A DNA stretch of 64,000 bases, taken from NCBI GenBank assembly GCA_947172415.1, contig OX359195.1:3385501-3449500 (forward strand), in the 5' to 3' direction. This stretch comes from Chondrosia reniformis (Eukaryota; Porifera; Demospongiae; Chondrillida; Chondrillidae). Shown here in pieces: positions 49,178-62,040 of the stretch. Each line of letters begins with the position of its first letter. Within the stretch, counting starts at the first letter, position 1. The position numbers and the translations under genes were made by a program. The notes below the pieces were generated by a model. That model ran no database searches. It was not told where the DNA came from and was given only the letters and a program-made list of their open reading frames with translations.

Positions 49178-49867
49178 CACTACATAATAATAATTCACTA
49201 CAATTCTAATCAGCATCCGTCCACCAAGATTGGCACCATCTTATGCCTCAAAAAAAGGGCTGAACACCTATGCAAAGGACAATCATTACAAAGAGAACTC
49301 GAACACATCAGAACCACCTTCATTGCCAATGGCTACCAAGAAGGACTTGTAAGAAGAACACTAAAGAAGAAGAAAAGAAGGAATGATGATCTGATTAAAG
49401 AAGGAGAACGTGTCCTCTGCTTACCTTACATCAAAGGTTTAAGTGAAACCCTACAAAGAGTTTGCAGACCACTGGAAGTGAGAATCAGAAACAAGGCAAC
49501 TAACACTCTTCGCTCCTTATTGACCAGGATAAAGAAACCACTACCAGAGACTCAGAATACAGGAGTCATTTATGAAATACCTTGCAGATGCGGACAAGTG
49601 TACATTGGTGAAACATGGAAAACCCTCATTGACAGGATGAAGGAACATAAAAGGTCAGAACAAAGAATTGACACCAACAACTCTCTAGCTGTACATGTTA
49701 AAGAAACCTTGCATGACATCTCATGGGAGAATGCTAAAGTATTACAGGAAGAACAACACAAAATCAGCAGAAAGATCAAGGAGGCTATACTAATACAGAA
49801 AACACCTTGTATGAACATGGACTTAGGAATGAATGTGGATCCTATTTGGAAGGACATACTTAATTAA
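49178..49867 (+). CDS. PLE C-terminal region with GIY-YIG endonuclease, partial
   Basis: Open frame covering the linker (IGTILCLKKRAEHLC) and VLCLPYIKGLSETLQRVC, the conserved stretch before the nuclease in conventional PLEs. The GIY-YIG domain follows: GVIYEIPCRCGQVYIGET, DRMKEHKR, NSLAVHV, then RKIKEAILI with the catalytic-type Glu. TAA is at 49865. The RT is absent because of 5' truncation, and the remaining frame has no stop. GIY-YIG nicks target DNA to prime reverse transcription. The start is not native. Confidence 0.9.
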   Translation, partial: HYIIIIHYNSNQHPSTKIGTILCLKKRAEHLCKGQSLQRELEHIRTTFIANGYQEGLVRRTLKKKKRRNDDLIKEGERVLCLPYIKGLSETLQRVCRPLEVRIRNKATNTLRSLLTRIKKPLPETQNTGVIYEIPCRCGQVYIGETWKTLIDRMKEHKRSEQRIDTNNSLAVHVKETLHDISWENAKVLQEEQHKISRKIKEAILIQKTPCMNMDLGMNVDPIWKDILN

Positions 49868-50109
49868 TTAACACTACCACCCTATTTAATTCTTTTCATC
49901 CTAATTAATATTTGGCGCAATTCACTATTACATCATCACTCACCACCTGCCACCCAACATCTATTTAAACACACTTGTGCTTCTCTTTTCATTATTGCTG
50001 GTGAAGACCTTAGGGTCGAAACGTTCAATTCTAAAGAATATTCCTGTTGCTGTAGCTCAATAATCATCAATTAACTAATTATGATCGCAACAACTACTCC
50101 ATATCACTT
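49178..50109 (+). mobile_element. 5'-truncated canonical Penelope-like element with 11-bp TSD
   Basis: Flanked by CATTTATAACT at 49167-49177 and 50110-50120. It contains the end of the pol ORF (GIY-YIG domain) and a ~240-bp 3' UTR. The 3' UTR holds CTGGTGAAGACCTTAGGGTC followed by GAAACGTT (~50000-50030), a motif that recurs in the PLE fragment at 53719. Here the nuclease is C-terminal, the conventional PLE order, so this is a different PLE lineage from the one at 60663-64000. Confidence 0.87.
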
Positions 50110-53100
50110 CATTTATAACTAGTACATATATATAGTACATAAAACTAGAACATACTACTAGTACATACAAATAGTTAATTCATACAACTGGTATACATAA
50201 CTGGCACAAAACTAGTCCATACAATTAGTACATACAATTAGAAAATGCAACTACTACTTACTATTGAGTACATACAACTAGAATCTCCAATTATTAAATA
50301 TAACAAGAGCTAGTACATGCAACTAGAACATAGAACTAGTAACGTATCCTTACAACTAGTACACACAACTATATAGTACATCCAACTGGTATATTCAATT
50401 AGCACATACAATTAGTACATACAACTAGTAGTACAACTAGAGTATAAAACTAGTACATACAACTAGTACGTATAACCAGTACATACACATATAACTAGTT
50501 CATAAAACTAGTACATACACCTAGACGTCATACAACTAGAAAGTAGTACATAAAACTAGTAGATACAACTAATAACTAGTACGTAATACTAGTACATACA
50601 ACTAATTCATACAACTAGTACACACAACTAGTACATGAAATTAGTACATACAATTAGTACATGTAACAAGTACATAAAATTAGTACATACAACCAGTACA
50701 TACACATATAACTAGTACATATAAAGTATACATAAAACTTGAACATACTACTAATACATACACCTGGTACATACAACTGGGCCATATAACAAGTACATAA
50801 AACTAGTACATACAACAAGAACATATAACTAGTACATACCACCACTTACTAGTATATACAACTAGTACATACAATTAGTACATAAAACTAGTACATACAA
50901 CTAGTACATACAGCTAGGACAAACAACTAGTACATATAACTAATACATACAACTACTTACTAGAACATGTATACAACTAGTACATACAACTAGTACATAC
51001 AAGAAGTACTAACAGCTTGTAGATACAACTAGTCCATACAACTAGACATACAACTAGTACATACAACTAATACATAAAACTAGCACTAAAACAAGTACAT
51101 ACAACTAGTTCATACATCTAGTTACTAGTAGATACAACTAGTACATACAACTAGTAGATACAACTAATACATACAACTAGTAAATATAACTAGTACATAC
51201 AAACATTTCGCACAACTAGTACACACAAATAGTACATATAACTACATATATACAACCAGTTTAAATAACTAGTACATACAACTAGCACATACAGATAGTT
51301 ACCAGTACATACAACTAGTACATACAACTTCTACAAACAACTAGTACAAATAACCAGTACATACACATATAACTAGTACATATAAATGGTATATAAAATT
51401 AGAACATACTACTAGTACATAAAACTAGTAGTACAACTAGGATATTAAACTAGTACATACAACTAGTACATATATATAACCACTACATACATATATAACT
51501 AGTACATAAAAACGATATATATAACTAGAGTATACTACTAGTACATAAAACTATAACATACTACTATTACATACAACTAGTACATTTAACTAGTAGTTTA
51601 ACTAGGACATAAAACTGGTACATACAACTAGTACGTATAACCAGTACATACACTTATAACTAGCACAAAAAATTAGTACATACACCTTGACTACATACAA
51701 CTAGAAACTAGTACATACACATAGTACATACAACTAGTGCATAAACCTAGTAACTACAACTAGTAAATATAATTAGTACATACTTAATTACACAAAACTA
51801 GTACATACAACTAGTACATATAACTACATACACATAATTCAAAAAACTTCTATATACAACCCGTATATACAAATAGTCACTAGTACATACAACTAATACA
51901 TACAACTTCTACATGCAACTAGTACCTAACAATAGTACATAGGGCTACTACATACAGCTAGTACATACAACTAGTTACTAGTGCATACAATTAGTACATA
52001 AAACCAGTACATACAACTAGTAACTACAACTAGTAAATATAATTAGTACATACTTAATTACACAAACCTAGTTCATACAACTAGTACGTACAGCTAGTAC
52101 TACAACAATTACATAGAACTTGTACATATAAAAGGTACATATAACTAGTACATACAACTAATACATTTATTCAGTACATATACATAAAACTAGTTCATAT
52201 AAATAGTACATAAAACTAGAAAATAGTACTAGTAAATACAACTAGTACCTTCAGCTAGTAGTACATTTAGGACATAATACTAGTACATACACCTAGACTG
52301 CATACAACTAGAAACTAGTACACACAATTAGTACGTACAACTAGTACATACAACTACTAACTAGTACACACTACTAGTACATTCAACTAGTTCATACAGC
52401 TAGTACACACAACTAGTTCAATAAACTAGTACATATAACTAGTACATAAAACTAGTACATACAATTAGTACATATAACTGGAACATACAACTAGCACATA
52501 ACTAGTACATACAATGAGTACATACAAATCGCACTTGCAACTACTACCTAGAATTGAGTACATACACCTAGAGCCTCCAACTAGTCAATTAGTCCTACTA
52601 CATACAACTAGTACACACAACTAGTAACTAGTACACACTACTAGTACATATAACTAGTGTATACAGATAGTAAATACAACAAGTGAATACAACTGATACA
52701 CATAACCAATACATACAACCAGTACTTAAAACTAGTACATACAACTAGTATTACATCGAGGGCAAAGAACAAGTACATATAACCAGTACATATAACTAGT
52801 ACATCCAACTAGTTCTTATAACCAGTACACATATCGTACATAAAACTAGTACATACTACTAGTACATAAAACTAGTATATACATACAACTAGTTTATATA
52901 ACAAGTACATCCAATTAGTACATCGAATTGGAACATACAACTACTATTTTGAATTGAGTACATACAACTTGAACTTCCAACTAGTACACTAGTCCTAGTA
53001 CATACAACTAGAACATACAACTAGTAACGAGTACAAACAACTATATAGTACATACGACTAGTAAATTCAACTAGTACATACAACTAGTACTAAAACTAGT

Positions 53101-53718
53101 ATATATAACTAGTACATACAACTAATACATAAAACCAGTATATGCAGGTAGTAACTACAAATATAACTAGTCAATACAATTACACACAACTAGTACACAC
53201 CACTAGTACATATAACTACATACAACTAGTGCATACAACTAGTACATACAACTAGTACATATAACTATTGCTTACGCTAGTTAATAGTAATACAACTAGT
53301 ACATACAACTAATACCTATATATACAATTAGTTACTAGAACATACAACTAGTACATATAACTAGTACATACAACTAGTACATACAACTAGTACATATAAA
53401 CGGTATATAAGACTAGAACATACAACTAGTACATTAAACTAGAGCATACTACTTTTACATACAACTAGTACATACAACTAGTAGTTAAATTAGGATATTA
53501 AATTAGTTCATACAACTAGTACGATTAACCAGTACATACACATATAACTAATACATAAAATTAGTACATACACCTAGGCTACATTCTACAAGAAGCTAGT
53601 ACATACAACTAGTACATACAGCTACTACATAAAACAAGTACATAGAATTAGTACAAACAACTAATTCATTCATCTACTTAGTAGTACATACAACTAGTAA
53701 CTACAACTAGTAAATTTA
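50110..53718 (-). repeat. 13-bp minisatellite
   Basis: ATACAACTAGTAC-type array, about 3.6 kb. No gene seen. Confidence 0.92.
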
Positions 53719-54120
53719 ACTATCTTTGGGATGGTACATCCTTCAACTTTTGAGCGTTTAAAAACGCAGTTGGTTTTTCGATTCCTGGTCAAACGTTTCG
53801 ACCCTGGGGGTCTTCCTCAGTGACTGATGGTTGAGTGGAAGAATTGCCTCCATTTATAGAGGATGTTTCCCGCCATTTCCACTTCCTGTCATGTGACCCT
53901 CAGCAGGATGAGAAAAACAGGAAGTATTAATATTAAATCGTCTCCAGGCTTGATGTAACACAATTCCTTGATCTAAATTCATTCTCACCTGACACTTCTG
54001 GATCCTGATGGCTTCTTTGACCCTTCTCCTTTACCAGTGGGTTTCCCTGTCTGTAATCTCGGCCTTGTCCCAAGCAATTGAGTGGCCAGTCTTGAGGGAG
54101 TGAACAGCTATACCGTTGTA
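53719..54120 (-). mobile_element. 3'-end fragment of another conventional PLE (pseudogenic)
   Basis: On the minus strand it begins in the last part of a GIY-YIG domain (AVHSLKTGHSIAWDKAEI, then REAIRI-like RRVKEAIRIQ), with an in-frame TAA after THW near 54035. The 3' UTR follows, carrying CTGAGGAAGACCCCCAGGGTC and GAAACGTTTGACC (~53815-53780). Only about 70 codons of protein remain. The 3' UTR motif matches that of 49178-50109, although the coding parts differ, so it is a related but distinct family. Confidence 0.78.
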
Positions 54121-57100
54121 TATACAACTAGTATACACAAAGAGTACATACAACTAGACCACACAATTACTAACATATAACTAGTACACACACATATGAC
54201 TAGTACATATAAATAGTACATATATCTAGTATATACCACTAGTCAATACAACTAGTACATACAACTAGTTCTAAAACTAGTACATAGAATTAGTTCATAG
54301 ACGAGTACTTCATAACTAGTACATACAACTAGTACTTACAATTAGAACATATGTCTAGAACATACACATATTACTAGTATATAAATTGTATATACAACTA
54401 GTACATGCAATTAGATCATTAAACTAGAACTACAACTAGTACATAGAACTATTACATACAGCTAGTACATTCAACTAAAACCTAAAACTAGTACATACAA
54501 GTAGTCCATACAACTTGTACATACAACTATATAGTACTATAACTAGGACATAAAACTAGTACAAATAACTAGTAAATATAACTAGTACATATACCTAGAC
54601 TACATACAACTAGAAATTAGTACATACAACTAGTACACACAACTAGTAACTAGTACATACTACTAGTACATACAATTAGTACAAATAACTAGTACATACA
54701 ACTAGTACATACAACTAGTAACTAGTACATACTACTAGTACATACAATTAGTACAAATAACTAGTACATACAACTAGTACATACAACTAGTAACTAGAAC
54801 AAACTACTAGTACAAACAACTAGTACGTACAACGACCACCTACAACTACTACATTACTAGAACATCCAATTAGTCCATACAACTGGAACATACAACGAGA
54901 TATAACTTGTACATACAATTAGTACAGAGAATTAGAACATGCAACTACTACTTAGAATTGAGTACATACAACTAGAACCTATAATTAGTAAACTAGTCCT
55001 AGTACATACAACTACAACATAAAACTAGTAACGAGTACGAACAACTAGTATATATAACCAGTACATACAACTTGTAACTACAACTAGTACATATAACTAC
55101 AAAAACTAGTATTTAAAACTAGTAAATACAGATTGTTACTAGTACATACACCTAGTAAATACAACTAGTCCAGTACATATAACTATTACATGAGCTAGTA
55201 CATGAAACTAGTACATATAACAAGTACATACAACTAGTACATACAACTAGTACATAAAACTAGTAAATACAACTAGTAAATATAACTAGCATCCAACAAC
55301 ACACACAACTAGTGAATACAAGTACTACATATAACTACATACAACTAGTACATACAGCTAGTACATAAAACTAGTACATACAACTACCATATATATCTAG
55401 TTTCTAGTACATACAACTAGTACATAACCCTAGTACATATAACTAGTACCTACAACTAGAACATACAACAATTACACACAACTAGTACATAAAACTAGGA
55501 TTTAAAACTACATACCAGTAGTACATAAAACTAGTACAAGGAACTAGTAAATACGGATTGTTACTAGTACATACACCTAGTACATACAAGTAGTACATAC
55601 AACTAATACATATAACTAGAACATACAAATAGTATCTACAACAAGAACATACAACAATTATACACAACTAGTACATACAACTAGGATTAAAAACTACATA
55701 CAAGTAGTACATATAACTAGTACATATAACTAATCCCTACAACTAGTACAAATAACCAGTAAATGCAAATATAATTAGTACATATATATAGTACATAAAA
55801 CTAGAACATATTACTAGTACATACATATAGTATATACATACAAGTAGTACATACAATCTCTACATACATTTATATAGTACATATAACTAGTAGATACAAG
55901 TTTTTACTAGAATATATATACAACTAGCCCTTACAACTAGAACATACAACAAGTACATACAACTAGTAAATACAGATTGTTACCAGTGCTTACACCTAGT
56001 ACATACAACTAGTACATACAGCTAATACATATGCCTTGTACAAACAAATAGTACATACAACAATTACAGACAGCTAGTATATACAACTAGTATATATAGC
56101 TACATACAACTAGTACATACAACTAGTAAATACAGATTGTTACCAGTGCATACACCTAGTACATAAAACTAGTTCATAAAACTAATACATATGACTAGTA
56201 CACACAACCAGTACATACAACTAGTGCATACAACAATTACACAAAACTAGTATATACAACTAGTACATATAACTACATACAAGTAGTACATCCAACTAGC
56301 ACTAACAACTAATAAATACACATTGTTACTAGTACATACACCTAGTACATACAAGTAGTACATACAACTTATACATTTAACTAGTACATACAACTACCTA
56401 CTAGTATATACAACTAGAACACACAATTAGTACATACAACTAGTACATACAACAATTACTCACAACTAGTACATACAACTAGTACATATAGCTACAAAGA
56501 ACTTGTACATACAACTAGTACATACAACTACTACATAAAACTAGTAAATACAGATTGTTACCAGTTGATACACATAGTACATACAACTAAACCATACAAC
56601 TAGTACATACAACTAGTAAATATAACTACATACAAGTGGTACATACAACTAGTACTTGCAACTAGCAAATACAGATTGTTACTAGTACATCCACATTGTA
56701 CATACAACTAGTACATACAACTTGTACATATAACTAATACATACAACCACCTACTAGTATATATATACAACTAGAAAATACAATTAGTACATACAACTAG
56801 TACATACAACTAATACCTACAACTAGTAAATACAACAAGTACATACAACTAGTACACACAACTATTACATAAAACCAATACGTACAAATGTATAGTACAT
56901 ACAACTAGTACTTCAACTAGGACATAGAACTAGTACATATAAATAATCCAAACAAAACCGGTACTTACACATATAACTAGTACATAGATATAGTACATAA
57001 AACTAGAACATATTACTAGTATAAACAGCTAGTATAAACATAAAAGTTATACATACAACCTCTACATAAAACTAGATACAAGTACTTACTAGAATATATA

Positions 57101-60100
57101 TACAACTAGTATTTACAACTAGAACATACAACAAGTACATACAACTAGGACACACAGTTAGTCCATACAACTAGTACAATCAACTAGTACATACAACTAG
57201 TACATACAACTAGTACATACAAATACTACATTATACTAGTACGTACAACTAGTATATACAGCCAGTACTTACAACTAATACATACAGCTAGTATATACAA
57301 CTAGTAAATATAACTAGTACAAATAGCTATATACAACTGGTACATACAACTAGTACATACAACTAGTATAGACAACTAGTAAATACTGATTGTTACCAGT
57401 GCATACAGCAAGTACATGCAACTAGTACATACAACTAATACATATGACTAGTACATACAACTAGTATATACAACTAGTACATACAAAATTATACACAACT
57501 AGTACATAACAACAATTACATACAATTAGTACATACAACTAGTACATACAACTAATACATATGACTAGTACATACAACTGGTATATACAACTAATACATA
57601 CAAGTAGTACATACAACTAGTACATACAACTAGGAAATACAGAAATTTTCAAGTAAATACGTCTAGAACATACAACTAGTATATGCAACTAGTACATATA
57701 ATAGTACATGCGACAACTTACTATTACATACAACTAGTACATACAATTAGTACATACAACTAGTTCATACAGCTAGCACGTACAACTAGTACATGATACT
57801 AGTACGGACAACTAGTATACAGAGCTAATACATATGACTAGTACATACAACAATTATATACACACAACTAGTACATTCAAAAAGTACGTATACCTACATA
57901 CAACTAGTACATACAACTGGTACATAAAACTAGTACATACAACTAGTAAATACAGATTGTTACCAGTACATAGACCTAGTACATACAATTAGTACATACA
58001 ACTGCAACAATTATACACAACTAGTAAATTCAACTAGTACATATAACTACCTACAAGTAGTACATCCAACTAGTCCATACAACTAGTAAGTACACATTGT
58101 TACTAGTACATACACCTTGTACATACAACTAGTACTTGCAATAAGTACATAAAACTAGTACATTCAACTACTTACTAGTACATAAAACTAGTACATACAA
58201 TTAGTACATACAACTAGTTCATACAGCTAGTACATACAACTAGTACATGATACTAGTACTTACAACTAGTTCATACGGATAGTACATGCAACTAGTAGAT
58301 ACAACAATTACACACAACTAGTACATACAACTAGTACATATAGCTATATACAACTAGTACGTACAAGTAGTACATACAACTAGTACATACAACTAGTAAA
58401 TACAGATTGTTACCAGTACATACACCTAGTGCAAACAACTTATACATAAGAATAGTCCATACAACTAGTACATACAATTAGTACATAAAACTAGTTCATA
58501 CAGATAGTACATACAACTAATACATGATACTAGTGCATAAAACTAGTACCTACAGCCAGTACACACAACTATTACATTCAACAATTAAACATAACTAGTC
58601 CATACAATTAATACATACAACTAGTTCATACAGCTATTACACACACCTAATACATGATACTAGTACGTGCAACTAGTATATACAGCTAGTACATATAACT
58701 AGTACAGACAACAATTACACAAAACTAGTACATACAACTAGTACATATAGCTAAATACAACTAGTGCATACAACTGGTACATATAGCTAAATACAACTAG
58801 TGCATACAACTAGGACATACCACTAGTATATACAACTAGTAAATACAGATTGTTACCAGTACATACACCTAGTACACACAACTAGTACATACAGCTAGTT
58901 CATACAACAGCTACATATAACTAATAAAAACAACTACTTACTAGAACATGTATACAACTAGTACATACAACAACTCCATGCAACTAGTACAAACAACTAT
59001 TAAATACAACTAGTACATAAAACTAGTAACTACAACTAGTAAATATAAGTAGTACATACAACAACATATATACAACTAGTTCAAATAACTAGCACAACAA
59101 CTAGCACATACAGATAGTTACTAGTACATATAACCAGTAAATACACATATAACTAGTACATATAAACGGTTCAAAAAACTAGAGCATACTACTAGTACAT
59201 ACAACTAGTACATACAACTAGTAGTACAACTAGGACATAAAACTAGTACATACAACTACTACATATAACCACTACATACACATATAACTAGTACATATAA
59301 ACTTTATATAAAACTAGAACATACTAGTAGTACATAAAACTAGAACATACTACTATTACATACAACTAGTAGTTCAACTAGAACATAAAACTAGTACATA
59401 CAACTAGTACGTATAACCACTAAATACACATATAACTAGTACATATAATTAGTACCTACACATAGACTAAATATCTCAGAAACCAATGCATACAACTAGT
59501 ACATACAACTAGTTCATACAACTAGCACACACAACTAGTACATTAAATTAGTACATATAATTAGTACATAAAATTAATACATACACTTAGTACATATAAC
59601 TAGTACATACAACTAGTGCATTCAACTAGTACATAGAACTAGTACATACAACTAGTACATCCATCTAGTTACTAGTACGTACAACTTGTACATATAAACA
59701 CTACATACACATATAACTAATACATATAAACGGTATATAAAACTAGAACATGCTACTAGTCCATAAAACTAGAACATACTACTATTACATACAACTAGTA
59801 CGTACAACTAGTAGTTCAACTAGGACATAAAACTAGTACATACAACTAGTGCGTTTAACCAGTAAATACACATATAACTAGTACATAAAATAAGTAAATA
59901 CACCTAGGCTACATACAACCAGAAACTAGTACATACATCTAGTTCATACAACTAGTGCACTCAGCTAGAACATACAACTAGTACATACAACTAGTAGTTC
60001 ATCTAGGACATAAAACTAGTACATACAACTAGTACGTATAACCAGTACATACACAAATAACTAGTACCATATAATTAGTACATACACCTAGACTACCTAC

Positions 60101-60662
60101 AACCAGAAACTACTACATACAACTCATATATACAACTAGTTCATACAACCAGTACACACAACATAGTACATTAAACTTGTACATATAACTAGTACATAAA
60201 ACTAATACATACAATTAGTACATATAACTAGAACATACTACTTTTACATACAACTAGTCCATACAACTAATAGTTAAATTAGGACATAAAATTAGTTCAT
60301 GCAACTAGTACGATGAACCGGTTCATACACATATAACTAGTACATAAAAATAGTACATTCACCTAGACTACATTCTACCAGAAGCTAGTGCAAACAACTA
60401 ATTCATACATCTAGTTAGTAGTACATACAATTAGTACATACAAGAAGTACATATAAGTAGTGCATACAGCTAGTAAATACAATTAGTACATACAACAATT
60501 ACACACAACTAGTATATAGAACTAGTCCATATAACTACATAAAGGAAGTACATACAACTAGTACAAACAACTAGTAAATACAGATTGTAACTAGTACATA
60601 CACCTAGTACATAGAACTAGTACATGCAACTAGTACATATAACATCTACAAACAACTAGTAC
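54121..60662 (-). repeat. 13-bp minisatellite, 6.5-kb block
   Basis: ATACAACTAGTAC-type array. Recurrent markers such as GTAAATACAGATTGTTACCAG (for example near 55970, 56130, 56550, 57950, 58390 and 58840) show higher-order repeats of variable spacing. A short exact repeat occurs at 54650-54790. No gene. Confidence 0.92.
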
Positions 60663-61592
60663 AAAGCCCAGCTAGCTAGTTTTGATTTTTCTACATTATA
60701 TACAGCGATCCCCCATAATCTACTAAAAGATAAGATTACTAACCTAATTCATAGTGCCTATACCTGTAGAAAGTCCCAATATATAGAAGTCTGTCAGGAT
60801 AAAGCCTTTTGGTCTAACAATGTCTCCAATAAAGCAGTCACAGCTGTTCATTTAGTAGAGCTCTTTAATTACCTTATTGACAACATTTATGTATGTGTAG
60901 ACGGTTCTGTATTTAAGCAATGTGTAGGTATCCCTATGGGTACTGACTGTGCCCCTGTAGTTGCTAATCTTTTTCTGTTTGCCTATGAGTATGAGTTTAT
61001 GAAAGGACTACTTAAGGATAACATCACCCTAGCTATTAAATTTTCCAATACTTATAGGTATATTGATGACCTTTTATGTATTAACAACAAGGATTTTGAA
61101 CTGTCAATTAGTGATATTTACCCCAAAGAACTTATTCTTAAAAAGACAAATACCAGCCCTAAAAAATCCCCCTTTTTAGACTTAGATATAACCATTACTA
61201 ACAATCAATTTATCACTAAAGTATATGATAAGCGAGAGGACTTTAACTTTGATATAGTAAATTTCCCCCATTTAGATAGTAATATTCCTAATACCCCAGC
61301 CTATGGTGTCTTTATTTCACAACTAATTAGGTATTCTAGAATATGTAGTGACTTCTCCAGTTTTCAGGCTAAAAGTTTGCAGTTATGCAGTAGGCTTATT
61401 AAGCAGGGTTACAAATACTTTAAGCTAAAATCAACCTTTAAAACCTTCCTATCCCGGCAGCCTCTAGTTAGAATCAAGTATAAGCAAAAAGTAGCTAGTA
61501 TGCTTAAGGACTGTCTTGTGTTACCCCATATTGTGTTACCCCACCTCCAAAGAAATGTTACTACTAGAAGACCTAAGGGTAGACTTACGTAA
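60663..61592 (+). CDS. partial PLE reverse transcriptase
   Basis: Open frame from the satellite junction to TAA at 61590. Motif A FDFSTLYTAIPH (~60684), then VDGSVFKQCVGIPMGTDCAP (motif B, ~60897-60956), YIDDLLCIN (motif C, ~61062), FLDLDI and NFPHLDSNIPNTPAYGV. It lacks the GIY-YIG domain and RT fingers, so it is not functional alone. It is the same protein as at 22514-23446 apart from one residue, and it presumably represents the missing C-terminal half of the ORF that leaves the window at 64000. Confidence 0.87.
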   Translation, partial: KAQLASFDFSTLYTAIPHNLLKDKITNLIHSAYTCRKSQYIEVCQDKAFWSNNVSNKAVTAVHLVELFNYLIDNIYVCVDGSVFKQCVGIPMGTDCAPVVANLFLFAYEYEFMKGLLKDNITLAIKFSNTYRYIDDLLCINNKDFELSISDIYPKELILKKTNTSPKKSPFLDLDITITNNQFITKVYDKREDFNFDIVNFPHLDSNIPNTPAYGVFISQLIRYSRICSDFSSFQAKSLQLCSRLIKQGYKYFKLKSTFKTFLSRQPLVRIKYKQKVASMLKDCLVLPHIVLPHLQRNVTTRRPKGRLT

Positions 61593-61847
61593 TATGTCCT
61601 ACTTGTGTCTATAGTTATGCTGAGTCTGTTTTACCTGTACAAGCAAGATTACTAATAGATTTATAATTAATTCATAAAAGTTAATTGGACCTACATTCCT
61701 TTCATAAAATTAAATTTCATCATGTGTCTTAGTTAACACCTTATTTAACTTTTGGCGCCAAAATAGTGTATATAAGGCCCCTAGATTTAGCATAGTGAGC
61801 CAAGGATTCACAGAAGATCAAGATAAAGAAAAAGACAAAGACTCCCA

Positions 61848-61893
61848 GGATCACTGATGAAGGGTGGAATTCCCAGAAACGGCTGTCTGACCC
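61848..61893 (+). ncRNA. hammerhead ribozyme motif in PLE pseudo-LTR
   Basis: GGATCA (61848-61853), CTGATGA (61854-61860), stem II GGG/CCC closed by an A-A mismatch (61861-61875), GAAAC (61876-61880), a minimal stem III ACGG/CTGT, GTC with cleavage after C61887, then TGACCC (61888-61893) pairing with GGATCA (5 of 6). Type I hammerheads with tiny stem III are an established feature of PLEs. The weaker points are stem II closure and the A-C mismatch in stem I. An identical motif is in the minus copy (22213-22258). Confidence 0.68.
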
Positions 61894-62040
61894 AGTGGAG
61901 AAGAAGATGAAAGAAGGGAAAAGAAGGAAGAAAAGACTACTGTATCTTCATCTAAAGCTCTCTTTAGGTTTAGTTCCCCTATAGGCTCTTTTTACAGAAT
62001 AGGCATATAGCATGTAGGAAAATGGTATCTTAGATTTTTC

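Larger units (their letters stand above)
60663..62040 (+). mobile_element. 5'-truncated Naiad-type PLE copy, upstream partner of a head-to-tail pair
   Basis: It starts inside RT motif A at the same point as the minus copy at 23447, and its 3' end (GGTATCTTAGATTTTT) at 62040 joins directly to the start of the downstream PLE. PLEs typically sit as a partial copy followed head-to-tail by another copy, the partial one acting as a pseudo-LTR. It contains the RT remnant, a ~450-bp 3' UTR and a hammerhead motif. Confidence 0.88.

Noticed and set aside
53933-54127. 64-codon minus-strand ORF as an independent gene
   Set aside because: It is an out-of-frame reading of the decayed GIY-YIG end of a PLE fragment.
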